From Symbiodinium natans (taxonomy: Eukaryota > Sar > Dinophyceae > Suessiales > Symbiodiniaceae): a stretch of DNA of 64,000 nt. Both the position numbers and the translations under genes were made by a program. Shown piece after piece: positions 28,310 through 37,158 of the stretch (positions are counted from its first letter, which is position 1; the number at the start of each line of letters is the position of its first letter). The stretch lies in contig CAJNDS010002367.1 in the NCBI GenBank assembly GCA_905221605.1, forward strand, positions 237,501 through 301,500, read 5' to 3'. The notes beneath the pieces are model-generated. The model ran no database searches. It was not told the DNA's origin and saw only the letters and a list, made by a program, of their open reading frames with translations.

Positions 28310-28453
28310 GGAAGCGCTCCCCTGGTTCTTAATGAATGATCGGCTGTGGGAAACATGTTTTGGAGCTAATAATCCAGGCCCTGATTCCTTAAGAATGCCC
28401 CGGCTTCGCATCACATGTACGTTAGTGAGCGGAGTTGCTGAGCAGTTGCGCAG

Positions 28454-28790
28454 GCAAGGGCCGAGGCGCGAGCGGCCAAGGAAGCTGCCAAGCAGTACCA
28501 GAAGCTACAATGGACGGAAGCCATGGAGCGAAATCTTCAGATGCTGAGGACTATCATAGAGCATCGCCACAATGAGATCTTGCTGGCGGAGATGAACGAG
28601 GAGTGGGAGAAGAAAGCCGCTTTGGAGGCGGAGCTGAAGGACTTAAAAGTCCGTCAAGCCAGGCTTTCCTGCGCATTGTGGGCGGAGCCGGAAGATCTTC
28701 CGAGCTCCATGCAGCTGCTGGAATCAGACAAGCCCCAAAAGCTTCAGCAAGAGCTGGAAGGGGTCCGGGCCTTAGCAGTTTACAACGGAT
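28454..28790 (+). CDS. Coiled-coil exon, probably N-terminal part of the formin
   Basis: After GTTGCGCAG the frame ARAEARAAKEAAKQYQKLQW continues to MERNLQMLRTIIEHRHNEIL, then EEWEKKAALEAELKDLKV and LQQELEGVRAL. It is a continuous charged coiled coil of about 110 residues. It lies 200 bp before the exon that carries the FH1-like and FH2 segments. Formins often have a coiled-coil or dimerisation region before FH1, so the link is reasonable but not proven. The exon's 3' end is uncertain; the frame closes at 28790. Confidence 0.5.
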
Positions 28791-28992
28791 GACTTAGAGA
28801 GGAGCAAGAGCTGGAAGTTCTTTTTCTTTTTGGTGCTCAAAGTTCCCTTTTCCTCCCTTTTCTGTAGCCGAGAGCTCTTGACCATGTGGCTCCAAGAGTG
28901 CTAACCCGTTACCTGAGTGCGAGCGTGAGAGGAAAATCCCTTACATCGGCTTCATAGGATCGAGGAGAAGAGAAACTCCCCCTGTTTTGCAG

Positions 28993-29920
28993 GTCTTGGA
29001 GGAGCTCGGGTTAATTCCGCCGAGAGACCACAGTGTCTTGGACGCGCGCCAGCTGGTCGCGCCCACTCTGGAGCAGGCGAAGGTCCTTGCCGAGACCAAG
29101 CCGACGGCTGAACCTGCACCTGAGCCTGCACCCTCCCCCTCCTTGGCCATCGATGCACACGCATCCAACGCATCTCAGCACACCTTGCCCTTACCCTTGC
29201 CTTTGACCGGTCTCCGGCTTCCACTGCGATCGCCGATGCAGACAGAGCAGACAGAAGTCGACTCTCCAAGCAAGGCAGCGCCGCACGGCTCGCACTTGGT
29301 GCAGAGGGGTCCGCGCCCTCAGACGCCTCGGCGTACATCTTCCAATCAGAAAGGCAAGGAGGGAAAAGGTGGCAAGGCCCGCGTAGATGCATTTGGGCCT
29401 GGGCCGACAGTGGCAGCCGAGCTCAATGGTCGAGATACCGAAGCTGCCGGAAAGAGATTCGTCGAAGTCTGCGTTGATGCCGAAAGCCGCGAAAGCCAGG
29501 GGGGCCAAGGCAGCCAAAGCGGACAGGGCAAGGCTTCCAAGGGTTCGGCCAAAGGCCCGGGGCCACCCGGCAAAGGAAAGGGTGGCAAAGGCCCGAAGGG
29601 CCCACCGATGCCAAATGGCGCGGGCGCTCCAGGCGACGCTGAAGGGAAGGAAGGGAAGGGCAAGGGAAAGAAAGGACCGGCTCTTCCAGGAGGCAAGGGT
29701 GGGCGCATTCGAAAGGTGACCCCTTTGGGCCGCAGGTTCCATTGGAAAGAGTTGCCGGCCGACAAGGTTAAGGGCACGGTCTTCGATGACATCAACTCGT
29801 CCAACAGCTTGGAAGTGCAGTTTGAAGGTCTGAAGAACTATTTCGCAGACGACGACGAATTGTCGAAGGCCCCCGGCGCTTCGTCCACGAAGGACGACCT
29901 GCCGCATTTCGGAATTTTTT
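28993..29920 (+). CDS. Formin, linker and start of the FH2 domain
   Basis: Opened by TGTTTTGCAG. The first part (VLEELGLIPPRDHSVLDARQ) is followed by a Pro/Ala/Ser stretch. Then comes a long Gly/Lys/Pro-rich linker (GPPGKGKGGKGPKGPPMP), which takes the place of a classical poly-Pro FH1. It then enters FH2: TPLGRRFHWKELPADKVKGT followed by VFDDIN, the P-L-x-x-(L/F)-H-W-x-x-(L/V)...K-G-T-(V/I)-(F/W)-x-x-(I/L) opening of FH2 domains. FH2 dimers nucleate and processively cap actin filaments; the FH1 segment usually recruits profilin-actin. The last 20 codons of the open frame are intron read-through into a TTTAGGG stub. Confidence 0.75.
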
Positions 29921-29953
29921 GTGCTCTGTATACTAGAGTCGGTCTTGCGCGGT

Positions 29954-29970
29954 GTTTAGGGTTTAGGGTG
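29954..29970. repeat. TTTAGGG stub in the formin intron
   Basis: Two units between FH2 exons. Confidence 0.8.
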
Positions 29971-29983
29971 AACAAGCTGGGAG

Positions 29984-30094
29984 GATGACTCACCCATCAC
30001 TGTCTTCGAGCAGTCGCGCACGCAGAACATTGCCATCGTCCTGCGTGGCATCTTCGGTCAGATGCCCACCTCGGAGGCGGCTTGGCTTGCGGAT
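29984..30094 (+). CDS. Formin FH2 domain, exon
   Basis: After GCTGGGAG the frame gives DDSPITVFEQSRTQNIAIVL, then RGIFGQMPTSEAAWLAD. The QNIAIVLR motif is the FH2 signature (K/R-x-x-Q-N-I-x-I-x-L). It ends at GAT|GTGTGC, or at the stop at 30101 if not spliced. Confidence 0.75.
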
Positions 30095-30431
30095 GTGTGC
30101 TGACGCACTTTGGGGTTTCCAACCTCGTCGCCAACAAATCAAGCATGCAAGCGTAAATGGCATGTAAAATATTGTTCATATTGATCAGTTCATACGGTTG
30201 CTATAGTAATATAATAAAATAGTTTTAATCATATCAAGAACTTTGCTAGTATGACAACATGGGCAAATGATACGACCCTCCCTCGTTGCAAACTTCCAGA
30301 GCAACGTCCCGTCCACGTAACGGTCGAGAAAGGACTGTATGTCCAGTAGCGCAACGCAAAAGCACTTGCACAGCTGTGCTCAGTGACTCGCACCTCACGT
30401 CCAAAGACGGTCGCTGCAAGATACCCGAGTG

Positions 30432-30502
30432 CTCTCTCTCTCTCTCTCCCTCTCCTTCCCTCTACCATATCTCCAACTCCCTCTCCCTCTCTCCCTCTCC
30501 CT

Positions 30503-30546
<44 letters not shown>
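30432..30546. repeat. (CT)n microsatellite in the formin intron
   Basis: CTCTCCCTCT units grading into pure (CT)n, 45 bases before the next candidate acceptor. Confidence 0.9.
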
Positions 30547-30547
<1 letters not shown>

Positions 30548-30589
30548 GTGAGTCTTTGTTCTATTCAGCCACCCATCTCTGGCCACCAG

Positions 30590-30676
30590 GAGACCGAGGC
30601 CCTGGCCCAGGGTTTGGGGGCCGTGGACGCAGCCAGGGCGGGGCCTGTCTTCCGGCAGCATTGGGAGGTGGCGTAG
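30590..30676 (+). CDS. Formin FH2 domain, probable exon
   Basis: After GGCCACCAG the frame ETEALAQGLGAVDAARAG fits the short FH2 helix (L-x-x-E-x-L-x-x-L-x-x-(L/V)) between the QNI motif and the P-T-x-E-E motif. Order and strand support it; sequence alone would not. Confidence 0.4.
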   Translation, partial: ETEALAQGLGAVDAARAGPVFRQHWEVA

Positions 30677-30712
30677 GCTCAGAATACGGCGCAACGGCAT
30701 GACATAGCATGT

Positions 30713-30741
30713 AGGGTTTAGGGTTTAGGGTTTAGGGTTTT
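30713..30741. repeat. TTTAGGG tract
   Basis: Four units. Confidence 0.9.
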
Positions 30742-30744
30742 GGT

Positions 30745-31156
30745 GGCTTGTGATACTCTTGCTGCAGTTTATCATCCAAGAATGCCGGGCGCGCTTTTCC
30801 ACACTGCCCACTTCAGTGAGGCTTAACACAATGGACAAGTAGAACTGCTGTAGAATGAAGATGCTCTTTCGCCTTCGGCCGGTGCGGCCATTTCTTAGAC
30901 TTCTCAAGTTCCAGGGGGATTTCCCAGGTTTCATAATGGCAGTCCGTGTGAATCCGGCGTGGTACCAAAAGATGCTGTAACATGCTGTAACTGTAGATCC
31001 TCGCATCTTAAAAGCCGAGGGGACCTTAGATGGGGGGGCGGTTGCGTCAGCTGACTCAGCATGTAATGCGCACTCTTGGTTGCAGAACAGAAAGCGATGA
31101 TGTCGGACAGAAGTTGAAAGACAAGCAGCAACAAGACCATCAACTGCATTGTTCAC
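30745..31156 (-). CDS. Open minus-strand frame, doubtful
   Basis: A 143-codon minus frame with protein-like stretches (GRRRKSIFILQQFYLSIVLS) but no family and no splice support. It lies inside the formin gene's span on the other strand and is probably not a gene. Confidence 0.15.
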
Positions 31157-31533
31157 GGTGCTGCAGTGTGCCCTGGCACTGCACCGTGAAGCATGTACCA
31201 GCTACTTGCACCATATAAGTGCGGGACCAAAGGTAGAAAGGAAAGCATCACACCGTTGCAAATTGCAAGTCGCCTGCAAAGTAAAAACCACCTTCAAAGG
31301 CCCTCGCAGCTTAACGTGTATCAATTACCTCTTGCCCGAGAACAGAAGCAACTCCAGCGACAGCAAAAGGTCGCGCATTGCTTGGATGCGGAGCGCACGG
31401 CACTCTTGCCGACTGCTGCTTGACGAGGAGTATCAAGGAGCCATCATAGCACTTGAGGCCAGAGTCTTTAAGAACGACACGGTGGCTACAGGAGTTATCT
31501 CATGGTCTATGCTGCAAAACCCCCCGCGCAAAG

Positions 31534-31608
31534 GCTATGCCAACCGCCGAGGAGGCCAAAACCCGTGCTGGAATGCCTGGTTTTGAGTTTTGTGCAGAAC
31601 AGGCGCAA
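31534..31608 (+). CDS. Formin FH2 domain, exon with the P-T-x-E-E motif
   Basis: Exactly 25 codons, AMPTAEEAKTRAGMPGFEFC and AEQAQ, bounded by CAAAG and a consensus CAA|GTACGT donor. (L/M)-P-T-x-E-E is a conserved FH2 turn. Confidence 0.6.
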
Positions 31609-31958
31609 GTACGTATGCCAGAGCAATGGCATCCTAAATCACCAAGCGTCTTCCAGACCTGTTGCCTAGCTCTTTCTGTTTCGCCTCTGTCTGCCTTTGT
31701 GCCTGCGTCTCTCCCTCTCCCACGACGAGTGAGGCGGCCCAGTTGTTGGCGCACCCGCCGGAGCGCCTCCGGAACATTGAGAGGCCACATGATGCGAAAG
31801 ATGGTGCTGCAAGCAGCATGAGGTTCAGGGTATTTCAGAGTTTCAAGCATAAAGGTTGAGGCCAGGGTATTCTGAGAAGAGGTTCATGGTTCAGAAATAA
31901 GTAGGTCCCGGTTGCACCGGGTTTTTGTTGTGTTTGCGCACTTTCTGGTTGTGGTTAG

Positions 31959-32058
31959 GCTGGTCCTTCCACTGGCGCGCCTGCCCCGCGCCGCAGAGCG
32001 GGTGCGCGCGCTGCACTTGTCCGTGAACGCAGAGCGGGATGCCGCGATGCTGCAGGCC
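31959..32058 (+). CDS. Formin FH2 domain, exon
   Basis: After GTGGTTAG the frame LVLPLARLPRAAERVRALHL continues SVNAERDAAMLQA and ends at GCC|GTTGTG. It matches the FH2 segment F-(L/V)-x-x-(I/L)-x-x-(I/L)-P-R-x-x-E-R-(L/V)-x-x-L. Confidence 0.6.
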
Positions 32059-32190
32059 GTTGTGTGTGTGTGTGTGTGTGGGGGGCTCGTTCATTTTGTA
32101 AAAGTATGTAACAAATTGTTGCTTATTGCTTGTTTGATGTGCCGGTTGCAGTCGCTCTGAAACCAGATGCTTGCACTGCATAAAAAACAG

Positions 32191-32263
32191 GTGTCAGAGG
32201 ATGACAAGTCAAAGAGCTTGCCAAGACCCAACAGCACGGTTCGTGGAGCTGTGCTGTTGCAAA
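32191..32263 (+). CDS. Possible formin exon, non-FH2 insert
   Basis: Bounded by AAAAACAG and AAA|GTAAGTC; frame VSEDDKSKSLPRPNSTVRGA. Good splice sites but no FH2 match, so it may be an alternative or inserted exon. Confidence 0.35.
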
Positions 32264-32419
32264 GTAAGTCTGTCGATCATGGGAATCATGGGGTTGAAGA
32301 TGGTTTCAGGTACTGCTGAAGAGTTGTTGTGGAGTGAGGCTGAAGGCGCTATGTTATGGTTTCGGTATGTTTTAGTCGGTGGTCGGGCATTCTTGGGCGG
32401 CTTAGGGGTGATTTCCGTG

Positions 32420-32452
32420 CCTAAACCGTAAACCGTAAACCCCTAAACCCTG
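32420..32452. repeat. CCCTAAA/CCGTAAA stub before an acceptor
   Basis: Four units (CTAAACCGTAAACCGTAAAC...) followed by CTGCTTGTTTCAG. Confidence 0.9.
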
Positions 32453-32462
32453 CTTGTTTCAG

Positions 32463-32555
32463 GCCCGCTTGGATGCCTTGAGCACTGCCTGCAGCGCTCT
32501 CCGCGGATCCCTAGCTTTGAGGCGCTTCCTGCGGACAGCACCTGGGCTCTGTAAA
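32463..32555 (+). CDS. Formin FH2 domain, exon
   Basis: 31 codons, ARLDALSTACSALRGSLALR then RFLRTAPGLCK, bounded by TTGTTTCAG and AAA|GTATGA in phase 0. It matches FH2 L-x-x-A-C-x-x-L-x-x-S-x-x-L-x-x-(L/F)-L. It joins in phase to the exon at 33047. Confidence 0.65.
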
Positions 32556-32639
32556 GTATGAGGGAGTTTTTGGGATGTTGCCTTTGTGGGATGTTGCCTA
32601 TGGGGTGGGGGTTGTTCGTACTACTTCTACTTGTAGATT

Positions 32640-32758
32640 TTTGGGGGTTTCCGAAGTTAGGCGTGCCTTATTGGGGTCCTCATTTGTAAGGAGATCCAAT
32701 TTTTTTGAGATCTATATTAGGGGTCCCCTGTTTTCGTAAACCCCCATTTGAAGGATTT
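32640..32758. mobile_element. TIR element, family F
   Basis: GGGGGTTTCCGAAGTTAGGC ... CCCCTGTTTTCGTAAACCCC, in the formin intron. Confidence 0.8.
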
Positions 32759-32844
32759 GAATGGCAAAGGCCCAAAACCTCTGTTTTAAGTGTGGACGCT
32801 TGCGCTCCCTCCTTGCGTGCCTTTGATCGGAGCTTTTTTTGTGG

Positions 32845-32930
32845 CTTCTTCTTAGTAGGGAATGAGAGAGTGAGGTACATAATTTATATATTCCCTTGCC
32901 CTCATTCCCGCCTTCCCTACTAAGAACCAG
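32845..32930. mobile_element. TIR element, family A
   Basis: TTCTTAGTAGGGAATGAGAG ... CCCTACTAAGAACCAG. Shorter core than its relatives. Confidence 0.9.
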
Positions 32931-32957
32931 GGGATCTTGTTGTGCGAAGCATGGAGT

Positions 32958-33041
32958 GCCCTAAACCCTAAACCCTAAACCCTAAACCCTAAACCCTAAA
33001 CCCTAAACCCTAAACCCTAAACCCTAAACCCTAAACCCTAA
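32958..33041. repeat. CCCTAAA tract forming the 3' end of a formin intron
   Basis: Twelve perfect units, then ACAGAG and the FH2 exon. Confidence 0.95.
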
Positions 33042-33046
33042 CAGAG

Positions 33047-33124
33047 GTCGCCAAACTGGGGAGCTGGATCAACTCTGCTGACACGGAGATGGAGATCTCT
33101 GGCTGGCATAGTCCCCCTGATTCG
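33047..33124 (+). CDS. Formin FH2 domain, exon with the GN-x-x-N-type motif
   Basis: Exactly 26 codons, VAKLGSWINSADTEMEISGW then HSPPDS. LGSWINSAD...ISGW is the counterpart of FH2's L-G-N-(Y/F)-(I/L)-N-S-G...(A/I)-x-G-(F/W). The 5' border is CCCTAACAGAG, a telomere-derived acceptor. The 3' border TTCG|GTTCTTAG is the left edge of a family A element. Confidence 0.65.
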
Positions 33125-33243
33125 GTTCTTAGTAGGGAATGAGGGAATGAGGGCCCTACATATATATCATAATATATATATATGTATATATCCTTTAAGG
33201 GATGGTCTAGGGCCCTCATTCCCTCATTCCCTATTAAGAACCA
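33123..33243. mobile_element. TIR element, family A, at a formin exon end
   Basis: GGTTCTTAGTAGGGAATGAG ... CTCATTCCCTATTAAGAACCAG, central CCTTTAAGGG with (TA)n. GTTCTTAG at its left edge and AACCAG at its right edge give a GT...AG pair at the element ends. Confidence 0.9.
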
Positions 33244-33402
33244 GCCAGTTAGTGCGTGTCATGTGGTCCATGCCCAGATTTTCTGCGCCGGTTCAGGCAG
33301 AGCTTCTGTTTTAATTTTCATGAGTAGTTGCTTGTGCTACAAAACCACTTCCGACTTGTACACCATCGCTGACCTAGCCTAGTAGCAGGCACTGCATCTG
33401 AA

Positions 33403-33741
33403 TTGCCATGGGCCATGACATGTCTGGGATCGTCACCATGCAGCGCGGTCAACCAAGGAAAGGTTTTGCAGTTTCTTCGGCGCTTGGGAAACTGCGTGTC
33501 TTCCGGGCTTTGCGGAACGACAAGGCTTGCCAGTCTTTCCGATTTCTCATTTCTCAGGCCGAATAGATCGACTATGCGACTTTCCATCACATGCGGCAGC
33601 GTTTACTCTGCGCAGACCGTCTCGCTGTTGCACATGGCGCTGTTGGCTGCGTCTGGCGGCGAGGCACACGATGACAGCGTGCACGTGCACTTGCTGCTGT
33701 ATTTTGGGGGAATTCCGGCCTCTAGTTTAGAGCTTACATGA
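33403..33741 (+). CDS. Possible later formin exon region
   Basis: Part of the frame (YSAQTVSLLHMALLAASGG) resembles the T-x-L-L-H helix late in FH2 domains. Borders are not resolved. Confidence 0.3.
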   Translation: MPWAMTCLGSSPCSAVNQGKVLQFLRRLGNCVSSGLCGTTRLASLSDFSFLRPNRSTMRLSITCGSVYSAQTVSLLHMALLAASGGEAHDDSVHVHLLLYFGGIPASSLELT

Positions 33742-33807
33742 ACGCATCGGCACGTGTTTCCGCAGGCTTGTGCGACGTTGTGCCACCCCCATCCTTCTTG
33801 AAAGCCA

Positions 33808-34000
33808 TTGAGCTGCCCGCAGAAGCTTAAAAGGGTCAACATGTGCATCGAACCTGGGCGAACACTCCGGCAAAGCATGGTTAAAATTCTGCAGCCGCTG
33901 GCCGCTTCCCGCCAGGTCAGCGTTCTCCGGGGCCTTTGCTCCAGCTTCGCCCTGGAGTTGGAGGTGGTGGCCCGTTTCGTTCGGAAGAAGGGCAGATGCT
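33808..34000 (+). CDS. Possible exon, unknown
   Basis: The plus frame TLRQSMVKILQPLAASRQVS is helical and lies between formin exons and the two-exon 3' end below. Minus frames are equally open, so this is weak. Confidence 0.25.
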
Positions 34001-34375
34001 CTTTCATGCGACTCCTCCACGGTGGGGCGATTGGTATGTTCGCCTACATAGGTTCTGACCTGGTTCTGACCTTGTCACCGTGGGATGATGCGTGCTGTCA
34101 CATGCAAAAAGCATCAGCAAGCACATGATGTGGACTGAGAGGCCTTGGAGCCAGTTGCCCGCGAAGAGTTGGCGGACCTTGACAAGGCCGATCGTCTCGC
34201 CCGAATGCCTTGCGCAAGCTGCCTGCATAAGTCGTCATGTCATACATACATAGAAGCTGACGACAAGAGGGTGTGAGGATGTGTCTCCCCCCATACCCAC
34301 TTCCGGCCGCAGTGGAATTTCTTTGAGACAGATGTATCATGATCATGTAGGGTGGTGCTTGTGCCCTTACTGAAG

Positions 34376-34427
34376 CAGCTTGCGCAGGCCATTCTGCAGT
34401 TTGCTGCCGAGGAGGCCACTTGCCAAG
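34376..34427 (+). CDS. Penultimate exon of a gene, possibly the formin C-terminus
   Basis: After TACTGAAG the frame gives QLAQAILQFAAEEATCQ, ending at CAAG|GTTTGT in phase 1. It joins in phase to the exon at 34625. No domain is recognised. Confidence 0.55.
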
Positions 34428-34487
34428 GTTTGTTTTATTTCCCTCTGTGCTAATCAGGGCAATCTGCACTAATCTCAGCTCACCCTC

Positions 34488-34588
34488 AATACTATATCCC
34501 CCTTGGGAATTGCTTTTTTTGTTTATTTAAACCCAAGAGGGTACAAAAAACACTATTTTTATTAAGAATCTAAGGTGAGTATAGAATA
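34488..34588. mobile_element. Introner-family TIR element with AATA target duplication
   Basis: AATA, then CTATATCCCCCTTGGGAATT ... AATCTAAGGTGAGTATAG, then AATA. The 93-bp body (34492-34584) lies inside the intron between 34427 and 34625. Same family as the TYW3 intron at 54422. Confidence 0.9.
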
Positions 34589-34624
34589 GCTCCCGAAGCC
34601 CACATCAGGCGTGGCTGCTAACAG

Positions 34625-34815
34625 AAGCCGACGAGCCTGCAAACTCCATCGCCGTGCGGGCCAAGCTTCGCGCCATACACCAGGACGCAAGTTGGCAGCT
34701 GCATCGATCTGCATCGCATCTTGACCTGTTGCAAGGGAGCTGGATGTCGGATGAAGTGCAAGGCATGCAGTTGAATATGCTCTCTCCAGATCAAGTCATA
34801 CCAAGTCAGCGCTAG
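34625..34815 (+). CDS. Last exon of the same gene
   Basis: Opened by CTGCTAACAG. Joined to the previous exon it reads ...ATCQ|EADEPANSIAVRAKL, then HQDASWQLHRSASHLDLLQG, and stops at 34813-34815. Phase agreement between both borders makes this two-exon 3' end solid even though the product is unknown. Formin C-terminal extension or a separate gene are both possible. Confidence 0.6.
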
Positions 34816-35079
34816 TGGCATGCAGGAGCTACTGCTTCCTGCTCGTGAACAGCTGCAGAGGGCGCCTGCCTCAGAGTTTCAGCCTATCTTTGAAGTGCGA
34901 ACTGATGAGCCTTGCTTGCCATGATTCAGCATCCCAAGACGCCACGTTGCGAGAGCTGAACCTCTACCCAGAAAGCCCTTAGGATCCACCTGCAACGCAA
35001 GGCTGAAGCTGTAATATTCTGCCATCAAGGCTGATGCATATCCGATGCCCATGATGTCCCAGTTCCCACCTTAGGAAAA

Positions 35080-35240
35080 CAACCTAAGAATAATATTGAG
35101 AATATAGCTATTCGATGTAACATATAGGATAATCGCAAAGTATAGTATGGTAGTACAATCGCAATCGCGTAGCAGCATACTGGCAAAGTAGTCCAATCGG
35201 ATAATCGCTTAATCGTACAATCGTATATTCATATAAATAG
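35080..35240. repeat. AT-rich stretch with AATCG units
   Basis: Repeated short units such as AATCGCAAAGTA and GATAATCG. No coding signal. Confidence 0.6.
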
Positions 35241-35365
35241 CTAAACCCTAAACCCTATACCCTGAGAAGAAAATGAACCCCGCTCTGCCGTGGCTAGTCG
35301 GGTGGCAAAAGAACCTAAAAGACCCTTCCTATAATCATGCACTACCCTAAAAAACAAGAAAAAAC

Positions 35366-35464
35366 GAGGCCTGGGCGGCGCTCCGCATCGACCTGAGCGT
35401 CACGCTGCGCTACTTCGCCGAGGTGCCCCGGCCACCGCCTTCTGGAAGCTCTGGTCCCAAGTTG
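35366..35464 (+). CDS. Exon of an unknown gene
   Basis: The frame reads EAWAALRIDLSVTLRYFAEV and ends PRPPPSGSSGPKL. It is GC-rich, natural in composition, and ends at TAG 35465 or at a GTAGGT donor just before a TTTAGGG tract. Family not recognised. Confidence 0.45.
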
Positions 35465-35465
35465 T

Positions 35466-35622
35466 AGGTTTAGGGTTAGGGTTTAGGGTTTAGGGTTTAG
35501 GGTTTGGGGTTTGGGGTTTAGGGTTTAGGGTTTAGGGTCTCGGTTTCAGCTGATAGTGCAGAGCCTGGGTTCAAACAAAAGGGTTTAGGGTTTAGGGTTC
35601 AGCTTCCAGGTTCAAAAGGGTT
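35466..35622. repeat. TTTAGGG tract, with CAAAAGGGTTTAGGG restarts
   Basis: Nine units from 35466 directly after an exon end. Two short restarts at 35578 and 35617 each begin with CAAAAGGGTTTAGGG. Confidence 0.9.
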
Positions 35623-35851
35623 TAGGGGACTTTTGGGGGTTATGGTTTAGAGACAGGATTTGCTTAGGGACTTCTGGTAGTCTCTGGAGGTTTTTTTTCG
35701 GCATTTTGCAGACCCTCAGCCTGTCCAAATCTCCCGGCTGTTGAGGCATCTTAGGTCGACACGCTCGCTCGCTCGCTCTCTCTCTCTCTCTCGATCTCTC
35801 GGTTGTCAAGATGCAAGGAGTCCTCCAAGATCCTTCGGCCAGTTGAAGCAA

Positions 35852-35882
35852 ACTAAACCCTAAACCCTAAACCTTAAACCCT
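35852..35882. repeat. CCCTAAA tract
   Basis: Four units after a (CT)n/GCTC run at 35762-35795. Confidence 0.9.
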
Positions 35883-36097
35883 GCAAGGCCGAGACTCCGT
35901 CCCTCGAAGCGGCGGCGGAGTAGCTCGGTGGGGTTTGGTATACTTAAGTCGGTGCGTAAAAAAGGGTTTGTGGGCTTTCTCCAGTATGTTTGGAAGTAAG
36001 CTTGCTTTTGCTTCGATCCCAAGATTGGACTGCAGTAGGGGAGCGCATCCAGGCTTTGCCTGTGCCGCCGCCCCCCCCAAACTTGGAGTGAACAAAT

Positions 36098-36170
36098 TAG
36101 TAAAAATGTTCTTCCTTATAAGGGTAATATAGGGATCATTGTCTGGGGGGGCTTCTTAAGCAAATAGTAG
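36098..36170. mobile_element. Right part of a family C element
   Basis: TTCCTTATAAGGGTAATATA then GGGGGGCTTCTTAAGCAAAT and AGTAG. The left terminus is lost. Confidence 0.6.
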
Positions 36171-36306
36171 GTATGAAGTACCGCCTACATCGCTGCCCAC
36201 TTTTGTTGTGCAACACGATCCTGGCCGTTTGGCCCGGGACCTGTGACCCTCAGTAGGGCATCGATTCCTAAAGTCTCCCAAAGGCACAGTAGTTTTGGCA
36301 ATCTCC

Positions 36307-36421
36307 CTGGTTCTTGGGAACGAATGAGGGAATGAGGTACCCTCTATATACATATACATATATATACACTTTAAGGGATTATATAGGGTACCTCATTCCC
36401 TCATTCCCTACTAAGAACCAG
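36307..36421. mobile_element. TIR element, family A
   Basis: CTGGTTCTTGGGAACGAATG ... CATTCCCTACTAAGAACCAG, central CTTTAAGGG and (TA)n. The same CCAGC(C)AG flank follows it as at 33243. Confidence 0.95.
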
Positions 36422-36660
36422 CCAGCAACTAGTAGATCGAGTCTAAGATGTACAAACATCAGGTGTTGTGCAGGTGCTCATGTGCAAACCATCTGAAACT
36501 TGGGAGCCTTGAGTTGCTCAGAGGCTTTCCTCGACTCCAGTTCAACAACTTGCAAGTTGCGCGAGAGTTTTTTCTAACTTTTTTCCGACCCCTAAACCCG
36601 AAACCCTATTCCTCATGAAATTTATCAGCCCTATAGGAAAGCCCTAAACCGCTCAGGCAG

Positions 36661-36771
36661 CTCTTTCAGACCTTGCACGCCTTTCAAAAGGATGTGGCCA
36701 CTGCAGCCTCAGCCTTCCAGCTTAAAGCTAGGCTTTGTTTCTTGGGGCCAGAAGAAGCACCCCGAGTTTAG
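36661..36771 (+). CDS. Exon of an unknown gene
   Basis: After GCTCAGGCAG the frame gives LFQTLHAFQKDVATAASAFQ, then LKARLCFLGPEEAPRV and a stop at 36769. It is preceded by a CCCTAAACC unit in the acceptor region. Amphipathic, with no named family. It may continue into the segment at 36955. Confidence 0.45.
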   Translation, partial: LFQTLHAFQKDVATAASAFQLKARLCFLGPEEAPRV

Positions 36772-36944
36772 GGGTTTATAGGTTTTCTTGACCCCATACA
36801 TTCCTGCGGCTCCTCAAAATGCTACATTCCCTCCTGCCCTCCCCCCTGCCCCGAAAAAGAAACTTGAACACCTGCAAGCCCAAAACTTCGATTCCGAACA
36901 TTCAACCCTTCCCCAGCACCTAACACCTTGAGATGCCTTGTACT

Positions 36945-37158
36945 TGGGAAGGAAGAATTCCCGGAACACGCTAGGCCAGCTTCTGATCATCCTCAGGAGA
37001 TTATGGCACAACCTCGTCGCTTTTTGAAGGCGTACGTGCACTTGGCGGCATCCAAATCCGGTTGTGAACGGCTTTTGAGGATGTCATCTTTGTCTTTTGT
37101 CGCAGAAAAGCGTCGCCCGAGTTGCCATGGTGAGAAGCACGATATTGCTTTTGGGTAG
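36945..37158 (+). CDS. Exon of an unknown gene
   Basis: The frame reads KEEFPEHARPASDHPQEIMA, then RRFLKAYVHLAASKSGCERL. It is protein-like and on the same strand as the exon at 36661. No family. Confidence 0.35.

Noticed and set aside
29921-29988. C-terminal tail of the formin frame (ALYTRVGLARCLGFRV)
   Set aside because: It reads through an intron containing TTTAGGG; the FH2 domain resumes in another frame at 29984.
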